Shown: one piece after another, positions 25,537-34,043 of the stretch
Layout: each line of letters opens with the position of its first letter
Numbering within the stretch: the first letter of the stretch is position 1
DNA from: Planococcus circulans
GTDB lineage: Bacteria; Bacillota; Bacilli; Bacillales_A; Planococcaceae
DNA: 46,582 nucleotides
Direction of reading: 5' to 3'
Assembly (NCBI RefSeq): GCF_020023385.1
Contig: NZ_JAIQCL010000017.1
Coordinates: 1 to 46,582 of the forward strand
Notes under the pieces: generated by a model
The model's input: the letters and a program-made list of their open reading frames with translations, nothing else
Told to the model about the DNA's origin: nothing
The model's database searches: none
Program-made: the position numbers and the translations under genes

Positions 25537-25662
25537 ATATGCTGGTATGTTTATATGCTTGCATATCAATATACCAGCATATACATATACTAGTATATTG
25601 ATATGCAAGCATGCGCATATATCAGTATACCAGCATACTAGCATGCGAGTATGCTGGTATAT
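25537..25662. repeat. Partition-type hexamer array 4 (16 units)
   Basis: Sixteen RYATRY hexamers in exact 8-bp register from 25537 (ATATGC) to 25657-25662 (GTATAT). It ends 27 bases before the -35 box of rep, a position from which bound RHH protein could influence replication-gene expression. Confidence 0.85.
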
Positions 25663-25689
25663 GACTTAAAGAAACTCCTTAAAACCCTA

Positions 25690-25718
25690 TTGTAACAAGC
25701 ATTTCACTCTCTTATACT
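25690..25718 (+). promoter_or_regulatory. rep promoter
   Basis: TTGTAA (25690-25695), 17-base spacer, TATACT (25713-25718): nearly the same boxes as the parA promoter. The predicted leader is only about 40 bases, too short for the antisense-RNA attenuator of classical Inc18 plasmids. Confidence 0.7.
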
Positions 25719-25764
25719 TTAAACAAATTAGAAAATGTGAAGTAAAATGAGAGGTGGGGGAGCA

Positions 25765-27276
25765 GTGGAGACAATACAGAAGATAATCTTGTCAATTTTG
25801 CATGAAGGAATTGATACTTTTAAAAAGAGAGGATCTGCTGCATCTCTTCCTCATTTAATTGAAGCCCAAAAGAAGTCAAAGAGACATAAAAAAGGTGCAA
25901 TATGTGTTACACGTTCCAAGGAAGATTTATCAACACCTGCTGGTGTCAAAGGATATGTGGTTACGTCGAAAGAGACTCTCTTGGAGGATTCTGTTGAACT
26001 TTCGCATTGGACCCCCAATGTACATAACTACTTAGGGTATAGCGATAAAGAAAAGCGGCACCTCAAGGGACACACCGAAAAGAACCTGCAGCAAATCAAT
26101 ACGTTCGTCGTCGACATCGACACGAAGAAACAGCCGTATACGGAAATCCTGACCGCCGCACTCGATCACAGCGTCGGAATCCCGACCATGGTTCTGGAGA
26201 CGCCGAAAGGCTTTCAGGTCTATTTTGTGTTGGAGACGCCACTGTTCATCAGCAACCAAAACGACTACCGCGGACTGAAGGTGGCCAAACGTATTTCTGA
26301 GAATATCCGGCGCAGCTTGGCCAAGGTCCTAGAGGGAGTGGATCTCTCCTGCAATGACTTTGGCTTTTTCCGCATGCCCAACCAAGAAAACGTCCGCTGG
26401 TTCTCTGAAAAGATGGTCTTTTCCATGCACAACTTGATCGCCTGGTCAAAACGGCAGGACGATGACCAGAACCGCGGGCTGTTTGTGGTGGAAGCGAGAG
26501 GGGAGGCCCTCGATCCGACACAAGCCGAGTGGTTCCGGGAGTTATTGGCCACGCGTCATGTGAAAGGAAGCGACGGGCAGATTGGACGCGACAACCTGAT
26601 GTATACGCTGGCATTGGCCTGTTACAGCGCCGGAAAAGGAAAAGGGGAGACACTGGACCTGCTGGATGAATACAATTCCTCTCTGGAAGTGCCGGTGCGC
26701 CACAGTGAGGTCCAGAAAATCGTGAAGAGCGCCTATAAGGGCCGTTTCAAAGGAGCGAGCCAGACCTATATTCAGGAACTTCTAGAAGCCTGGCTGCCTG
26801 GAAAGGATATATCGGTGACCAATCACCTGGGAGGCTGGTACAAATTCAAGAAGGAACGGAAGGATCGTGTCCGCAGCCATTACGACGAATGGGAAGGGGA
26901 CCTATTGGCTTACATCCAGTCGGAAGCCAGTACGGTCCAGCCGATTGTATGGACCACGCAGAGCGCGGTGTGCGAAGCGGTCGGCATTCCTCGCAGCACG
27001 TTCAACGAAGTGATCCGCAAATCCAAGAAACTCCTCATCAAGCGAATCGGAAAAGGGCGCAGTGCACAGACCGGTTTGACCTCTGTTGCGGTGCTTCTTC
27101 AGTGTGCTCTCGAATTCAATCAGCAGCACCGTGCCTTGTACTACGAAGCCGTTACCTTAATGAACGGCTCACGGGAGAACGCAAGCGCTCTGTGGGAGCT
27201 GGAAGTCCAGCTGGAATTGCTGACGAATCGCCCTGAAAACCAATCCTCAGTTGGAAAAAATTTCAATTCTTCTTAA
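25765..27276 (+). CDS. rep: Inc18-family theta replication initiator (RepE/RepR/RepS-like)
   Basis: About 503 residues, the length of pAMbeta1 RepE and pIP501 RepR (near 497). Shared motifs remembered from RepE: HWTPNV, QINTFVVDIDT, GFQVYFVLETP, and IGRDNLMYTLALACYSAG. These initiators open the origin just downstream of the gene and start unidirectional theta replication with host Pol I. GTG at 25765 is preferred because AGAGGTGGGGGAG precedes it; an ATG at 25747 lies before the binding site. Base use shifts sharply near 26050: the first 300 bases are AT-rich like the par region, the rest is much richer in G and C, so the gene looks like a recombinant. Confidence 0.9.
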   Translation: METIQKIILSILHEGIDTFKKRGSAASLPHLIEAQKKSKRHKKGAICVTRSKEDLSTPAGVKGYVVTSKETLLEDSVELSHWTPNVHNYLGYSDKEKRHLKGHTEKNLQQINTFVVDIDTKKQPYTEILTAALDHSVGIPTMVLETPKGFQVYFVLETPLFISNQNDYRGLKVAKRISENIRRSLAKVLEGVDLSCNDFGFFRMPNQENVRWFSEKMVFSMHNLIAWSKRQDDDQNRGLFVVEARGEALDPTQAEWFRELLATRHVKGSDGQIGRDNLMYTLALACYSAGKGKGETLDLLDEYNSSLEVPVRHSEVQKIVKSAYKGRFKGASQTYIQELLEAWLPGKDISVTNHLGGWYKFKKERKDRVRSHYDEWEGDLLAYIQSEASTVQPIVWTTQSAVCEAVGIPRSTFNEVIRKSKKLLIKRIGKGRSAQTGLTSVAVLLQCALEFNQQHRALYYEAVTLMNGSRENASALWELEVQLELLTNRPENQSSVGKNFNSS

Positions 27277-27413
27277 TGGTCCAGTCTGCCAATACATATC
27301 TGTATACGTGTCCTGTTTTGGGGTCAACGATTTACTTGTAGCTTTATCGGATTGATTTTGGGGATTCTCTTTAGACCTGTTAAACTGGATGAAAAGAAAG
27401 GCAGGGAAAGAAA
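27277..27413 (+). other. Probable replication origin (oriR) downstream of rep
   Basis: In pAMbeta1 and pIP501 the origin lies immediately 3' of the rep gene. Here 137 bases separate rep from the next gene. They hold two hexamers in 8-bp spacing (ACATAT at 27294, GTATAC at 27302) and two similar short blocks, GATTTACTTG and GATTGATTTTGGGG. The origin call is by position only. Confidence 0.45.
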
Positions 27414-28256
27414 ATGCTGTATGGCTATGAGGAGTATCGATTAAAGGAAGGCATTTCTCCTGGTACGCTGGTGACGGAATTAGAACTGTTGAAGTCGTTT
27501 GTTCGTTTTGTGAACCTGCGGAATGAGAAGCAGCTAGAGCCGTATGAAATCAAACCGGCTGATGTCCGGGCATTTTTGGATCAAGAGAAGGCGAAAGGGT
27601 TAAAGCCAGGTACGGTTAAACGGAAACTGTCCCATATCCGTCAGTATTTCCATTACTTGTGGAAGGTGGGGAAGGTGCCGGTTGATTTCATGCCGAAATT
27701 TGAATATCAATTGGTCATAGAGAAACCAGTGGGGCAGCTTGTGTATACAGAATTTGTACAGGAAAAGAAAAAGGTGCTGCAACATCAGACTTTGATGTTG
27801 AATGCCAAGCTTTACTTCCTGTTTGCAATGTCAGGATTCAGGATGCGGGAGATTGAACGGTTACGGAGCAGGCACTTCCGTGATTTGGGGGACCGAGTGG
27901 AAATGAACTTTGTAACGTCACAAGATGTTTTCTGGCAGTTGGTTTTTGAGGATCCGACAGAAGTAGCGGTGATTGTGCAGGCAATAGAGCGGGCGGTTTT
28001 TCGGGAGCATGATTACCTGGTCGCATCAGAAAAGAAATACGGACCGGATTACGTGCGGAACAACATGAAGGATATTTATTCGGGTTTAACTGCGCTGTTA
28101 CCGAAACCGTTTAAGACGGAAGAGGTCCGGATTGCGTATATTTACAATCTTTACAAGGTTCAGGAGAAGTCGTTTGATGAAATGGTGAGGTTATTGGGTG
28201 TAACGCCCGCGTCGCTTACATCGACTTTGAAGCTTGTTTTTGAGCGTCATAAATAA
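27414..28256 (+). CDS. Degenerate tyrosine-recombinase-like protein
   Basis: 280 residues with the two-domain plan of XerC/D-type recombinases: an N-terminal SAM-like core-binding domain (about 1-95; YRLKEGISPGTLVTELELLKSFVRFVN, KPGTVKRKLSHIRQYFHYL) and a C-terminal catalytic-fold domain. The first Arg is there (SGFRMREIERL), and a second in EEVRIAYIYNLY, but the His of HxxR, the later His/Trp and the nucleophile Tyr are replaced (LLGVTPASLTSTLKLV has Leu where Tyr is expected). It is probably catalytically dead and acts as a DNA-binding protein, perhaps at the origin or at one of the site families on this plasmid. Located right after rep. Confidence 0.65.
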   Translation: MLYGYEEYRLKEGISPGTLVTELELLKSFVRFVNLRNEKQLEPYEIKPADVRAFLDQEKAKGLKPGTVKRKLSHIRQYFHYLWKVGKVPVDFMPKFEYQLVIEKPVGQLVYTEFVQEKKKVLQHQTLMLNAKLYFLFAMSGFRMREIERLRSRHFRDLGDRVEMNFVTSQDVFWQLVFEDPTEVAVIVQAIERAVFREHDYLVASEKKYGPDYVRNNMKDIYSGLTALLPKPFKTEEVRIAYIYNLYKVQEKSFDEMVRLLGVTPASLTSTLKLVFERHK

Positions 28257-28285
28257 ATGTAAAAATGTAGTAGGTGAAAGGAGTT

Positions 28286-28324
28286 CGAAATGACTTAAAG
28301 TGTTAGACAATTTAAGTCATTTCG
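28286..28324. promoter_or_regulatory. Perfect 14-bp inverted repeat before toxin-antitoxin pair
   Basis: Arms CGAAATGACTTAAA (28286-28299) and its complement (28311-28324) around an 11-base loop. TTAGAC inside the loop and TACAAT at 28327 may be promoter boxes (18-base gap). This is a likely operator for autorepression by the HigBA complex. Confidence 0.6.
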
Positions 28325-28336
28325 ATTACAATACAT

Positions 28337-28789
28337 ATGACAGAGATTTATTTTTCCAAAACAATTGAGAATCAGTACCAAGTGTTTCCCTTTATTGAAA
28401 AACTGGCCAATAATGATATCGAACTTGGTGTGTTAATTTTTCAGGGGTTTGAAGACCTCAAAGCGGCTCCAGAAGCGATGTATCCATTAGGTGAAACGGA
28501 ACCTTATCGGGTAAAACGGATTTTTCGAGGCCGGGAAGTGGATCTGGAGTTGGTGAAGCGTCTTTCAGAACCCCGGATTTTCGAGATGAAGGCTGATGAT
28601 CGAGCTGAATTTCATCGATTCATTTATTTTCCTTACTATTACAAGGATGAACCCTGTTATATATTTGTTTATGGATTTACGAAAGTTCATGGAAAACCGG
28701 ATATGACAAATTTCTACATGAGAAAAGCAAAGCAACTACATGATTATGTGAAGCGGACGAAGCGAGAAAAAGAGTTCTTTGAGGGGTGA
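28337..28789 (+). CDS. higB: HigB/RelE-type toxin (phage Gp49-like)
   Basis: 150 residues. FIEKLANNDIELGVLIFQGFEDLKAAPEAMYPLGETEPYRVKRIFRGREVDLELVKRL and the C-terminal FVYGFTKVHGKPDMTNFYMRKAKQLHDYVKR fit the RelE/HigB fold, where basic residues cut mRNA on the ribosome. It comes first and is followed five bases later by an XRE antitoxin gene, the HigBA order. No ribosome binding site is seen before the ATG, and the predicted -10 box almost touches it, so the message may be leaderless or the promoter call wrong. Confidence 0.75.
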   Translation: MTEIYFSKTIENQYQVFPFIEKLANNDIELGVLIFQGFEDLKAAPEAMYPLGETEPYRVKRIFRGREVDLELVKRLSEPRIFEMKADDRAEFHRFIYFPYYYKDEPCYIFVYGFTKVHGKPDMTNFYMRKAKQLHDYVKRTKREKEFFEG

Positions 28790-28794
28790 AAAAA

Positions 28795-29085
28795 ATGGCC
28801 ACATTAAATGATTTGAGAAACAGTTTGGTACAAAATGCTACGATAAAAGAAGCATTAGACAGCGATGAATATAGCCAAAGTCGAACTATCTTTAAAAGAC
28901 GTATGGAGTTAGGATTTTCTCAAGTGGATCTTGCGAAAAAAGCAGGTCTTACTCAGAAAACCATCAGCCGTATTGAAGGTGGAGATCCAGGAATCCGAAA
29001 GAGCACCGTCGAGAAAGTTTATGCAGCCTTGAATTTAAAGGAAGATGGGACTTCGACTGATAAGGAGTACGCAGTACATCAGTAA
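28795..29085 (+). CDS. higA: HigA-type XRE antitoxin
   Basis: 96 residues with a central helix-turn-helix: RRMELGFSQVDLAKKAGLTQKTISRIEGGDPGIRKSTVEKVYAALNL. The ATG at 28795 follows GAGGGG by eight bases; a GTG at 28786 overlaps the toxin stop. It should neutralise the upstream toxin and, with it, bind the 14-bp inverted repeat at 28286-28324. On a plasmid the pair would kill segregants that lose the DNA. Confidence 0.8.
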   Translation: MATLNDLRNSLVQNATIKEALDSDEYSQSRTIFKRRMELGFSQVDLAKKAGLTQKTISRIEGGDPGIRKSTVEKVYAALNLKEDGTSTDKEYAVHQ

Positions 29086-29266
29086 TTCTGAAGATAAAGA
29101 CTTAAAAGTAAAGAGTTTAGACACAGGTGTACAGGAAAAGGTTGCCAAAGGGCAGTCTTTTTTTGGTGTTATCCACGTATTTTAAGTAGTTGTTCAAATG
29201 CATCTCTAAAGAGTTTTTTGTTTGTATATAGAATTAATTCCATTTGATCATAGTAATTTACTAAGA

Positions 29267-29923
29267 CTAGAACGTCTCCTCCAATTTCTGAATCTCTGAG
29301 TGAGAAATTAAATAGACAACGCCTAAAACATCGATTTTGTTTCCTTTTACACGTAAAGCGCAATCTTTATTCGATGCGTAAACATCAATTTCTTCCGATA
29401 GGAGAGACAGTTCGTCTTGAACCAATGCCATGTTATTCTCAAGATCAAAATGAGACAGAACGGAAAAATTGCCAAGACCAATTCCGTCGTAAACAGAGGC
29501 TGTCTCAACTTTATAGCCAAAGGTTTTTGAGCATAACCATTTAGCCGACATATTAATCGCACCAGCGCTTGCTCCGATTACAATAGCACTGCTTTTTCTG
29601 ATCCAATCCGACAATTCATAGGACAGCAAAAACTCATTTTGTTTAAGCGTATCGCCACCCAACAAGAAAATGACGGAAGCGTTTTGAATCAAGGTGTGAG
29701 CATCTTCACTTTGAACGCAATAATTGATTAAATGATAATCATCAAATAAGATGCCGGCCTGATCAAGCCACGAGTGTTCAACAGCACCATCTACTTCATC
29801 GTCTAATGGATTCGAGCTAATCATAACAAGTGATTTTCTATCCGTTATATCCTCCCGCAACACTTGACTCAGACGTTCAGGGACAAAATCGGTAAACCAA
29901 CCTAAATAATAGTGAGTGTTCAT
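29267..29923 (-). CDS. Peptidase S51-like (dipeptidase E / cyanophycinase-type) protein
   Basis: 218 residues. The nucleophile elbow is SSAIVIGASAGAINMS (Ser in GASAGA), preceded by VIFLLGGDTLKQ, the two signatures of the S51 family within the class I glutamine amidotransferase fold. Members hydrolyse Asp-X dipeptides or cyanophycin-type peptides in the cytosol. GGAGG lies four bases before the ATG. It stands alone, convergent with higBA. Substrate unknown; it is typical passenger cargo. Confidence 0.75.
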   Translation of the reverse strand: MNTHYYLGWFTDFVPERLSQVLREDITDRKSLVMISSNPLDDEVDGAVEHSWLDQAGILFDDYHLINYCVQSEDAHTLIQNASVIFLLGGDTLKQNEFLLSYELSDWIRKSSAIVIGASAGAINMSAKWLCSKTFGYKVETASVYDGIGLGNFSVLSHFDLENNMALVQDELSLLSEEIDVYASNKDCALRVKGNKIDVLGVVYLISHSEIQKLEETF

Positions 29924-30076
29924 AAATACCTCCGCACCAAAGTATAAGCAACAGCAATTTACTATGCTACTCCTTCTTTTCTAAAACGTATGATTAACAA
30001 TCGCGCCCGATTTTGAAAGAACAAGTCAGCAATTAGTACAGCTGTCCTTGACTAGTTAAACCAACGTCCTTTTAGT

Positions 30077-30640
30077 TCAATAATCATTTCTTCGTCTGTT
30101 AAGCCAATTCTCTCTTGTTAACTTCATATTAAGTGAGTCAATCCAGTCGCCTTCGAACTCCAGGTCGTTTTTATCAATGCTCGATAATACAAAGCCAACC
30201 TTTTCATAAACATGCTTGGCTCTTGGATTAAAGTCAAAAACGCTTAAAGTTAGTTGGTTAAGTGTTGTATTTTCAAATACATAATCAATGATAAGTTGAG
30301 TCGCTTCTGTTCCCAATCCTTGATTTCTTCCCCTTGGTCCAATGAGAATCCTGAAATTCATACTATGATTTTTTTCATCGTATGCATTGATCACCACTTC
30401 TCCTACTAAGAAGTCCTTGGATGGGTCAACAATAGCAAGATCCAAGCGATTCGTTTGTCTATTTCTTGTATTGTACCAATGGAGAGTCGCTTTCTGATTA
30501 AAATCCGAATTGCTTCCTGTCAGTTTTAATACTTCGGAGTCCTTTAAACATTCCTCTATAAAAGAAAAGTCCTCATCCTTAAACGGTCTAAGAATAATTT
30601 TTTCTCCTACTAGTAGTGGCTTATCACCTAGATAGACCAT
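30077..30640 (-). CDS. GNAT-family N-acetyltransferase (RimJ/RimL-type)
   Basis: 187 residues. The opening LLVGEKIILRPFKDEDFSFIEECL and the acetyl-CoA pocket RILIGPRGRNQGLGTEATQLIIDYVFE, then LSVFDFNPRAKHVYEKVGFV, are classical for this group. It would transfer acetyl groups to an amine, such as a ribosomal protein terminus or a small molecule (some relatives detoxify antibiotics or polyamines). ATG at 30640 or GTG at 30649 are possible; AAGGGCG is the only binding site near. Confidence 0.8.
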   Translation of the reverse strand: MVYLGDKPLLVGEKIILRPFKDEDFSFIEECLKDSEVLKLTGSNSDFNQKATLHWYNTRNRQTNRLDLAIVDPSKDFLVGEVVINAYDEKNHSMNFRILIGPRGRNQGLGTEATQLIIDYVFENTTLNQLTLSVFDFNPRAKHVYEKVGFVLSSIDKNDLEFEGDWIDSLNMKLTRENWLNRRRNDY

Positions 30641-30965
30641 TCCATTCACACGCCCTTCATTCTATTGAATTCCCCTTTGCAGCTCAAGCGAGTTGCAGCA
30701 ATTGTTCAAAAATGGTTCGTTAGTTGAAGCTTAACCATTCTTACTCACATCTTGAGTTAAATCAGTAAGCAATCCAGAATAATACAAGTTTAATTTAAGC
30801 TTACTTTCCATAAATAGACCAGTTGGTTATAAAAATAGAGGATTACCATAATCATTTCTATAAAATAAATAAGAACTTAGATGTAAAAACTTGTATAATT
30901 AGATATTGATAAAACTTTCAAATTCCCTTAAGTAAGTGATATTTAATTTTTATTGGAGGTTAATA
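30641..30965 (+). promoter_or_regulatory. AT-rich upstream region of the ATPase/TOPRIM operon
   Basis: About 320 bases without a gene. TATAAT at 30894-30899 is a good -10 box about 70 bases before the ATPase start; no strong -35 box is visible at the right distance. Confidence 0.4.
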
Positions 30966-32564
30966 ATGGATAGCATAAGAATAAAGAATTTACGAAGCTT
31001 AAAAGACACTGGTGAGGTTGAACTTAAGCCTTTAACTTTATTAGTAGGAAAAAACAGCTCAGGAAAAAGTACCTTCTTAAGAACCTTTCCACTATTTAAG
31101 CAAACTATAGAAACAAAAACTAATGAACCAATACTATGGTATAGCAGTAGGTATGTTGATTTTGGAAGTTTTCAAGAAAGCATCAATAAAATCACAGATA
31201 AAGAAGGACCCGAAAAGAAATTAATAAGTTTTGATTTTAAATTTAATATTCCAAGTGCGTTTGTTCAAGTGGGAACTATAGAGTTAATGAGTTACCGTTA
31301 TTTTTTATACAGAAGAAAGATGGATAAAATTGGGAGCGATGTTAGAGATATAACTGTTAAAATTAATATTGAAACTAATGAAAAATCACTAACTAGATTC
31401 ACCATCTCTATAGAAGATTATTTGTTTGAAATGACTTTAAAGGAAAAAGAGAAACTTAGTCAGGTTGAGCTTAAGATTAACGGGAGGTCTGTTTTAGAAA
31501 CAGTAGGATTAAGAGCTCAATACTCTAAAGACTATTCTCAATTCTTACCTCATATTTTTGTTGAAAAAGATACCTCTTCTGACTATTTTAGAGATGAATT
31601 ATTTAAAATATTTTATAGTCTAGCTTATACTTCGACAAAGAGAAGTACTATAACAAAATTCATAGATGATATAATGTTTGGAAATACTGATGAATTTATT
31701 ACTGGTCTGAAAAAACAAGATACGACAGCAAATGTATTATTGGAAAATATAAAAGCACTAGATTCTAATAGTGAAACTATGAAAGAAATTATAATAAATT
31801 ATTTAGGAATGAATATAAATCCTATAATATCTATATGCAATAATTACTTAGAACAATATTTTTCTTCTATTAATTATATAGCACCAATTAGAGCGAGTGC
31901 TGAAAGGTATTATCGTATCCAAGGTCTTTCTGTAGATGATATCGATCCGCAGGGAGAAAATATTCCAATGATTTTTAACAATATGACTTATATTGAAAAA
32001 GAGAACTATAACAAATGGCTAGCTGAAAATTTTGATTTTCAAATATCAGATAGTCCAGCAGGAGGCCATTCATCAATAAGTATAAAGTATAGTAATGGCG
32101 AGGAAGTAAACCTAGCTGATACTGGTTTCGGTTATTCTCAAATTCTTCCAATTACTTTGGTGTTATGGCAAATTTCAAAACAGGAAGAAAAAGAGAGACT
32201 TTCCTTCAGTGGATTCTATAAAGCGGACTATAATTTTTTCAACTTGGTTATTGAGCAGCCAGAACTACACTTGCATCCAGCTATTCAAGCAAAACTAATA
32301 GATGCATTTATAAAAATAATTATGTTGTGTAGAGAAAAAAATATTGATATAAAAATCATCATTGAGACACATAGCGAAACTATGATTAATAGAATTGGGT
32401 ATATAATTGCCAAAAATAAAGATAACTTTAATGAAGATTTAGTAAAAGTAATTATTTTTGAAAACGATGAAGTCTTTGATACAAAATTAACTGTTAGTAC
32501 CTATTCAGATAAAGGGTACTTAAAAAAATGGCCACTAGGTTTTTTTGAGCCGGAGGAACTTTAA
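30966..32564 (+). CDS. OLD-like AAA/ABC ATPase, defence-type operon gene 1
   Basis: 532 residues from the ATG at 30966 (GGAGG six bases upstream). Walker A GKNSSGKST at 28-36, signature-like DTGFGYSQILPI, Walker B LVIEQPELHLHP and H-loop IIIETHSETMINR place it among OLD/RecF-like ATPases with a DUF3696-type end. In defence operons such ATPases sense phage and activate a partner nuclease. The partner here is the TOPRIM-like gene whose ATG overlaps this stop (TAATG). The operon is far more AT-rich than the tra region, a sign of separate origin. Candidates are PARIS-like (AriA) or a related ATPase-effector pair; I cannot decide by eye. Confidence 0.75.
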   Translation: MDSIRIKNLRSLKDTGEVELKPLTLLVGKNSSGKSTFLRTFPLFKQTIETKTNEPILWYSSRYVDFGSFQESINKITDKEGPEKKLISFDFKFNIPSAFVQVGTIELMSYRYFLYRRKMDKIGSDVRDITVKINIETNEKSLTRFTISIEDYLFEMTLKEKEKLSQVELKINGRSVLETVGLRAQYSKDYSQFLPHIFVEKDTSSDYFRDELFKIFYSLAYTSTKRSTITKFIDDIMFGNTDEFITGLKKQDTTANVLLENIKALDSNSETMKEIIINYLGMNINPIISICNNYLEQYFSSINYIAPIRASAERYYRIQGLSVDDIDPQGENIPMIFNNMTYIEKENYNKWLAENFDFQISDSPAGGHSSISIKYSNGEEVNLADTGFGYSQILPITLVLWQISKQEEKERLSFSGFYKADYNFFNLVIEQPELHLHPAIQAKLIDAFIKIIMLCREKNIDIKIIIETHSETMINRIGYIIAKNKDNFNEDLVKVIIFENDEVFDTKLTVSTYSDKGYLKKWPLGFFEPEEL

Positions 32565-33775
32565 TGTTATTAAATATTGATGATTCATTGATTACGTATT
32601 TAAAGAATAATTCCTCAAATTCTGATTTGATAGTCGAGGAAGTTCAAGCTTTAAATAATCTTTCATTAGCACATAGAGACAGAAAGCATATATTGATTGG
32701 AACTCTGAACGCAGTTGAATTTTTAAAGGATTTTACTCCATTAGATCATTCCACACAAAGAGTTTTTAGCAATTTATATAGCAAGTTTAGTTTTATGGGA
32801 GCATATGAAGAAATATTTGATAGTCAGATATTAATTAAAAGTAGAGAACATATATTTTCAAAGGATTCAATTAAGGAGAAAATAGTATTTCAAGTTCCGA
32901 TTACTGAATTTATTGATAGTGAAAGTATTAATAGAACAGCCTTGATTGGAGAAGATAGAACTGACTGTGAGTTCTATGAAGGCTTAGCAAAAAAATATTT
33001 AAAAGAAAAATATGGAGATATAAGTTTTAGCGTAAACTTTCATCCTGAAAATGGTGGAGGAGATAGCACATGGAAAGCTTTGAAATATTATAGTGAAAAC
33101 AAAAAAATTTCAATTACAATTGCAGACAGTGATAAGCGTTATCCAAAGAGTACTGTGGGTAATACTTTAAAAAAGCTAAGAACAGAGTATAAAAAACACG
33201 AAAATAACGCCATAACTGAACTGGTGGAATTGACGGTTAGAGAAAAGGAAAATTTAATTCCTCCCTCCTTTTATTTATATTGCTGCAATAGTTCTGATAC
33301 AGCCAAATTGAAGAAACTCAGTTTGTTAGAAAAATCAGAAGAGCATTTTGAAAAGTTATTTTACTTAGATTATAAAGAAGGATTAAGAGTTGGAAATTAC
33401 AAAAGTGATCCAAAATTACAAGAATATTTAATTGATTCTTTGAATGACATTCCAAATTTAGCATCTTGTAGGTTAGAAGATTTAGATGTGTTACCTGTCC
33501 TACCTGAAAATCACTGTTTGATTGAAGGGATTAGTACACATATTTCGGAGTATTTTAGTAAAGGAGTTTTTTATAACGGTTTAGAAAAAGATTTGGAAGA
33601 AAAATTAAAAGTTCCTGATATACCTAAACATGTAATAGATGAGCTACGTAGTAATATAGAAAGAAAAAATAAAATGTTTAAGCACATGCCAGAAAGTTTC
33701 CAGGTTCATTTAAACGAAATATGCAAGAAACTAGTTGACTGGGGATGCTCTAATAATATCTTCATTTCTACCTGA
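32564..33775 (+). CDS. TOPRIM/DUF4435-like putative effector, defence-type operon gene 2
   Basis: 403 residues. A TOPRIM-like core lies in the middle: TALIGEDRTDCEFYEGLAKKYL with Glu130, then HPENGGGDSTWKALKYY, then ITIADSDKRYPKS with Asp188 and Asp190. This E...DxD pattern is that of OLD and DUF4435 nucleases. The N-terminal 115 residues and C-terminal 200 are not recognised. It overlaps the ATPase gene by one base, so the two are produced together. In PARIS, AriB is a DUF4435 TOPRIM nuclease freed from the ATPase AriA; this protein is longer, so it may be a variant or a different system. A terminator follows at 33918. Confidence 0.65.
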   Translation: MLLNIDDSLITYLKNNSSNSDLIVEEVQALNNLSLAHRDRKHILIGTLNAVEFLKDFTPLDHSTQRVFSNLYSKFSFMGAYEEIFDSQILIKSREHIFSKDSIKEKIVFQVPITEFIDSESINRTALIGEDRTDCEFYEGLAKKYLKEKYGDISFSVNFHPENGGGDSTWKALKYYSENKKISITIADSDKRYPKSTVGNTLKKLRTEYKKHENNAITELVELTVREKENLIPPSFYLYCCNSSDTAKLKKLSLLEKSEEHFEKLFYLDYKEGLRVGNYKSDPKLQEYLIDSLNDIPNLASCRLEDLDVLPVLPENHCLIEGISTHISEYFSKGVFYNGLEKDLEEKLKVPDIPKHVIDELRSNIERKNKMFKHMPESFQVHLNEICKKLVDWGCSNNIFIST

Positions 33776-33917
33776 GAGAATTGAAGATAGAAGTCACTTT
33801 ATATCCTTGAAATTATTTTAGATTTATGGACTCCGAAACTTACTCTGCTTTTTAATAACTTTTGTCTTAATTCAAATATTATAATATCTCATAAACGATG
33901 GTTTTTAATAGGGTACT

Positions 33918-33946
33918 GAAGAAGATGAAAATCTTCTTCTTTTTTA
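33918..33946 (+). terminator. Terminator of the ATPase/TOPRIM operon
   Basis: Nine-base arms GAAGAAGAT/ATCTTCTTC around GAAA, followed by seven T. Confidence 0.85.
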
Positions 33947-34043
33947 TGTGGTTTTATACCAAAACTCATATTAAAAACTATATATTTTAAACGGGTGTTT
34001 TTGATATGATTAATCTAACATTTAAAGTAAAAAAAGGGATTTC

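Noticed and set aside
27294..27307. Two RYATRY hexamers downstream of rep as a fifth array
   Set aside because: A pair in 8-bp spacing is expected about once in this much sequence by chance; kept only as a remark on the origin.
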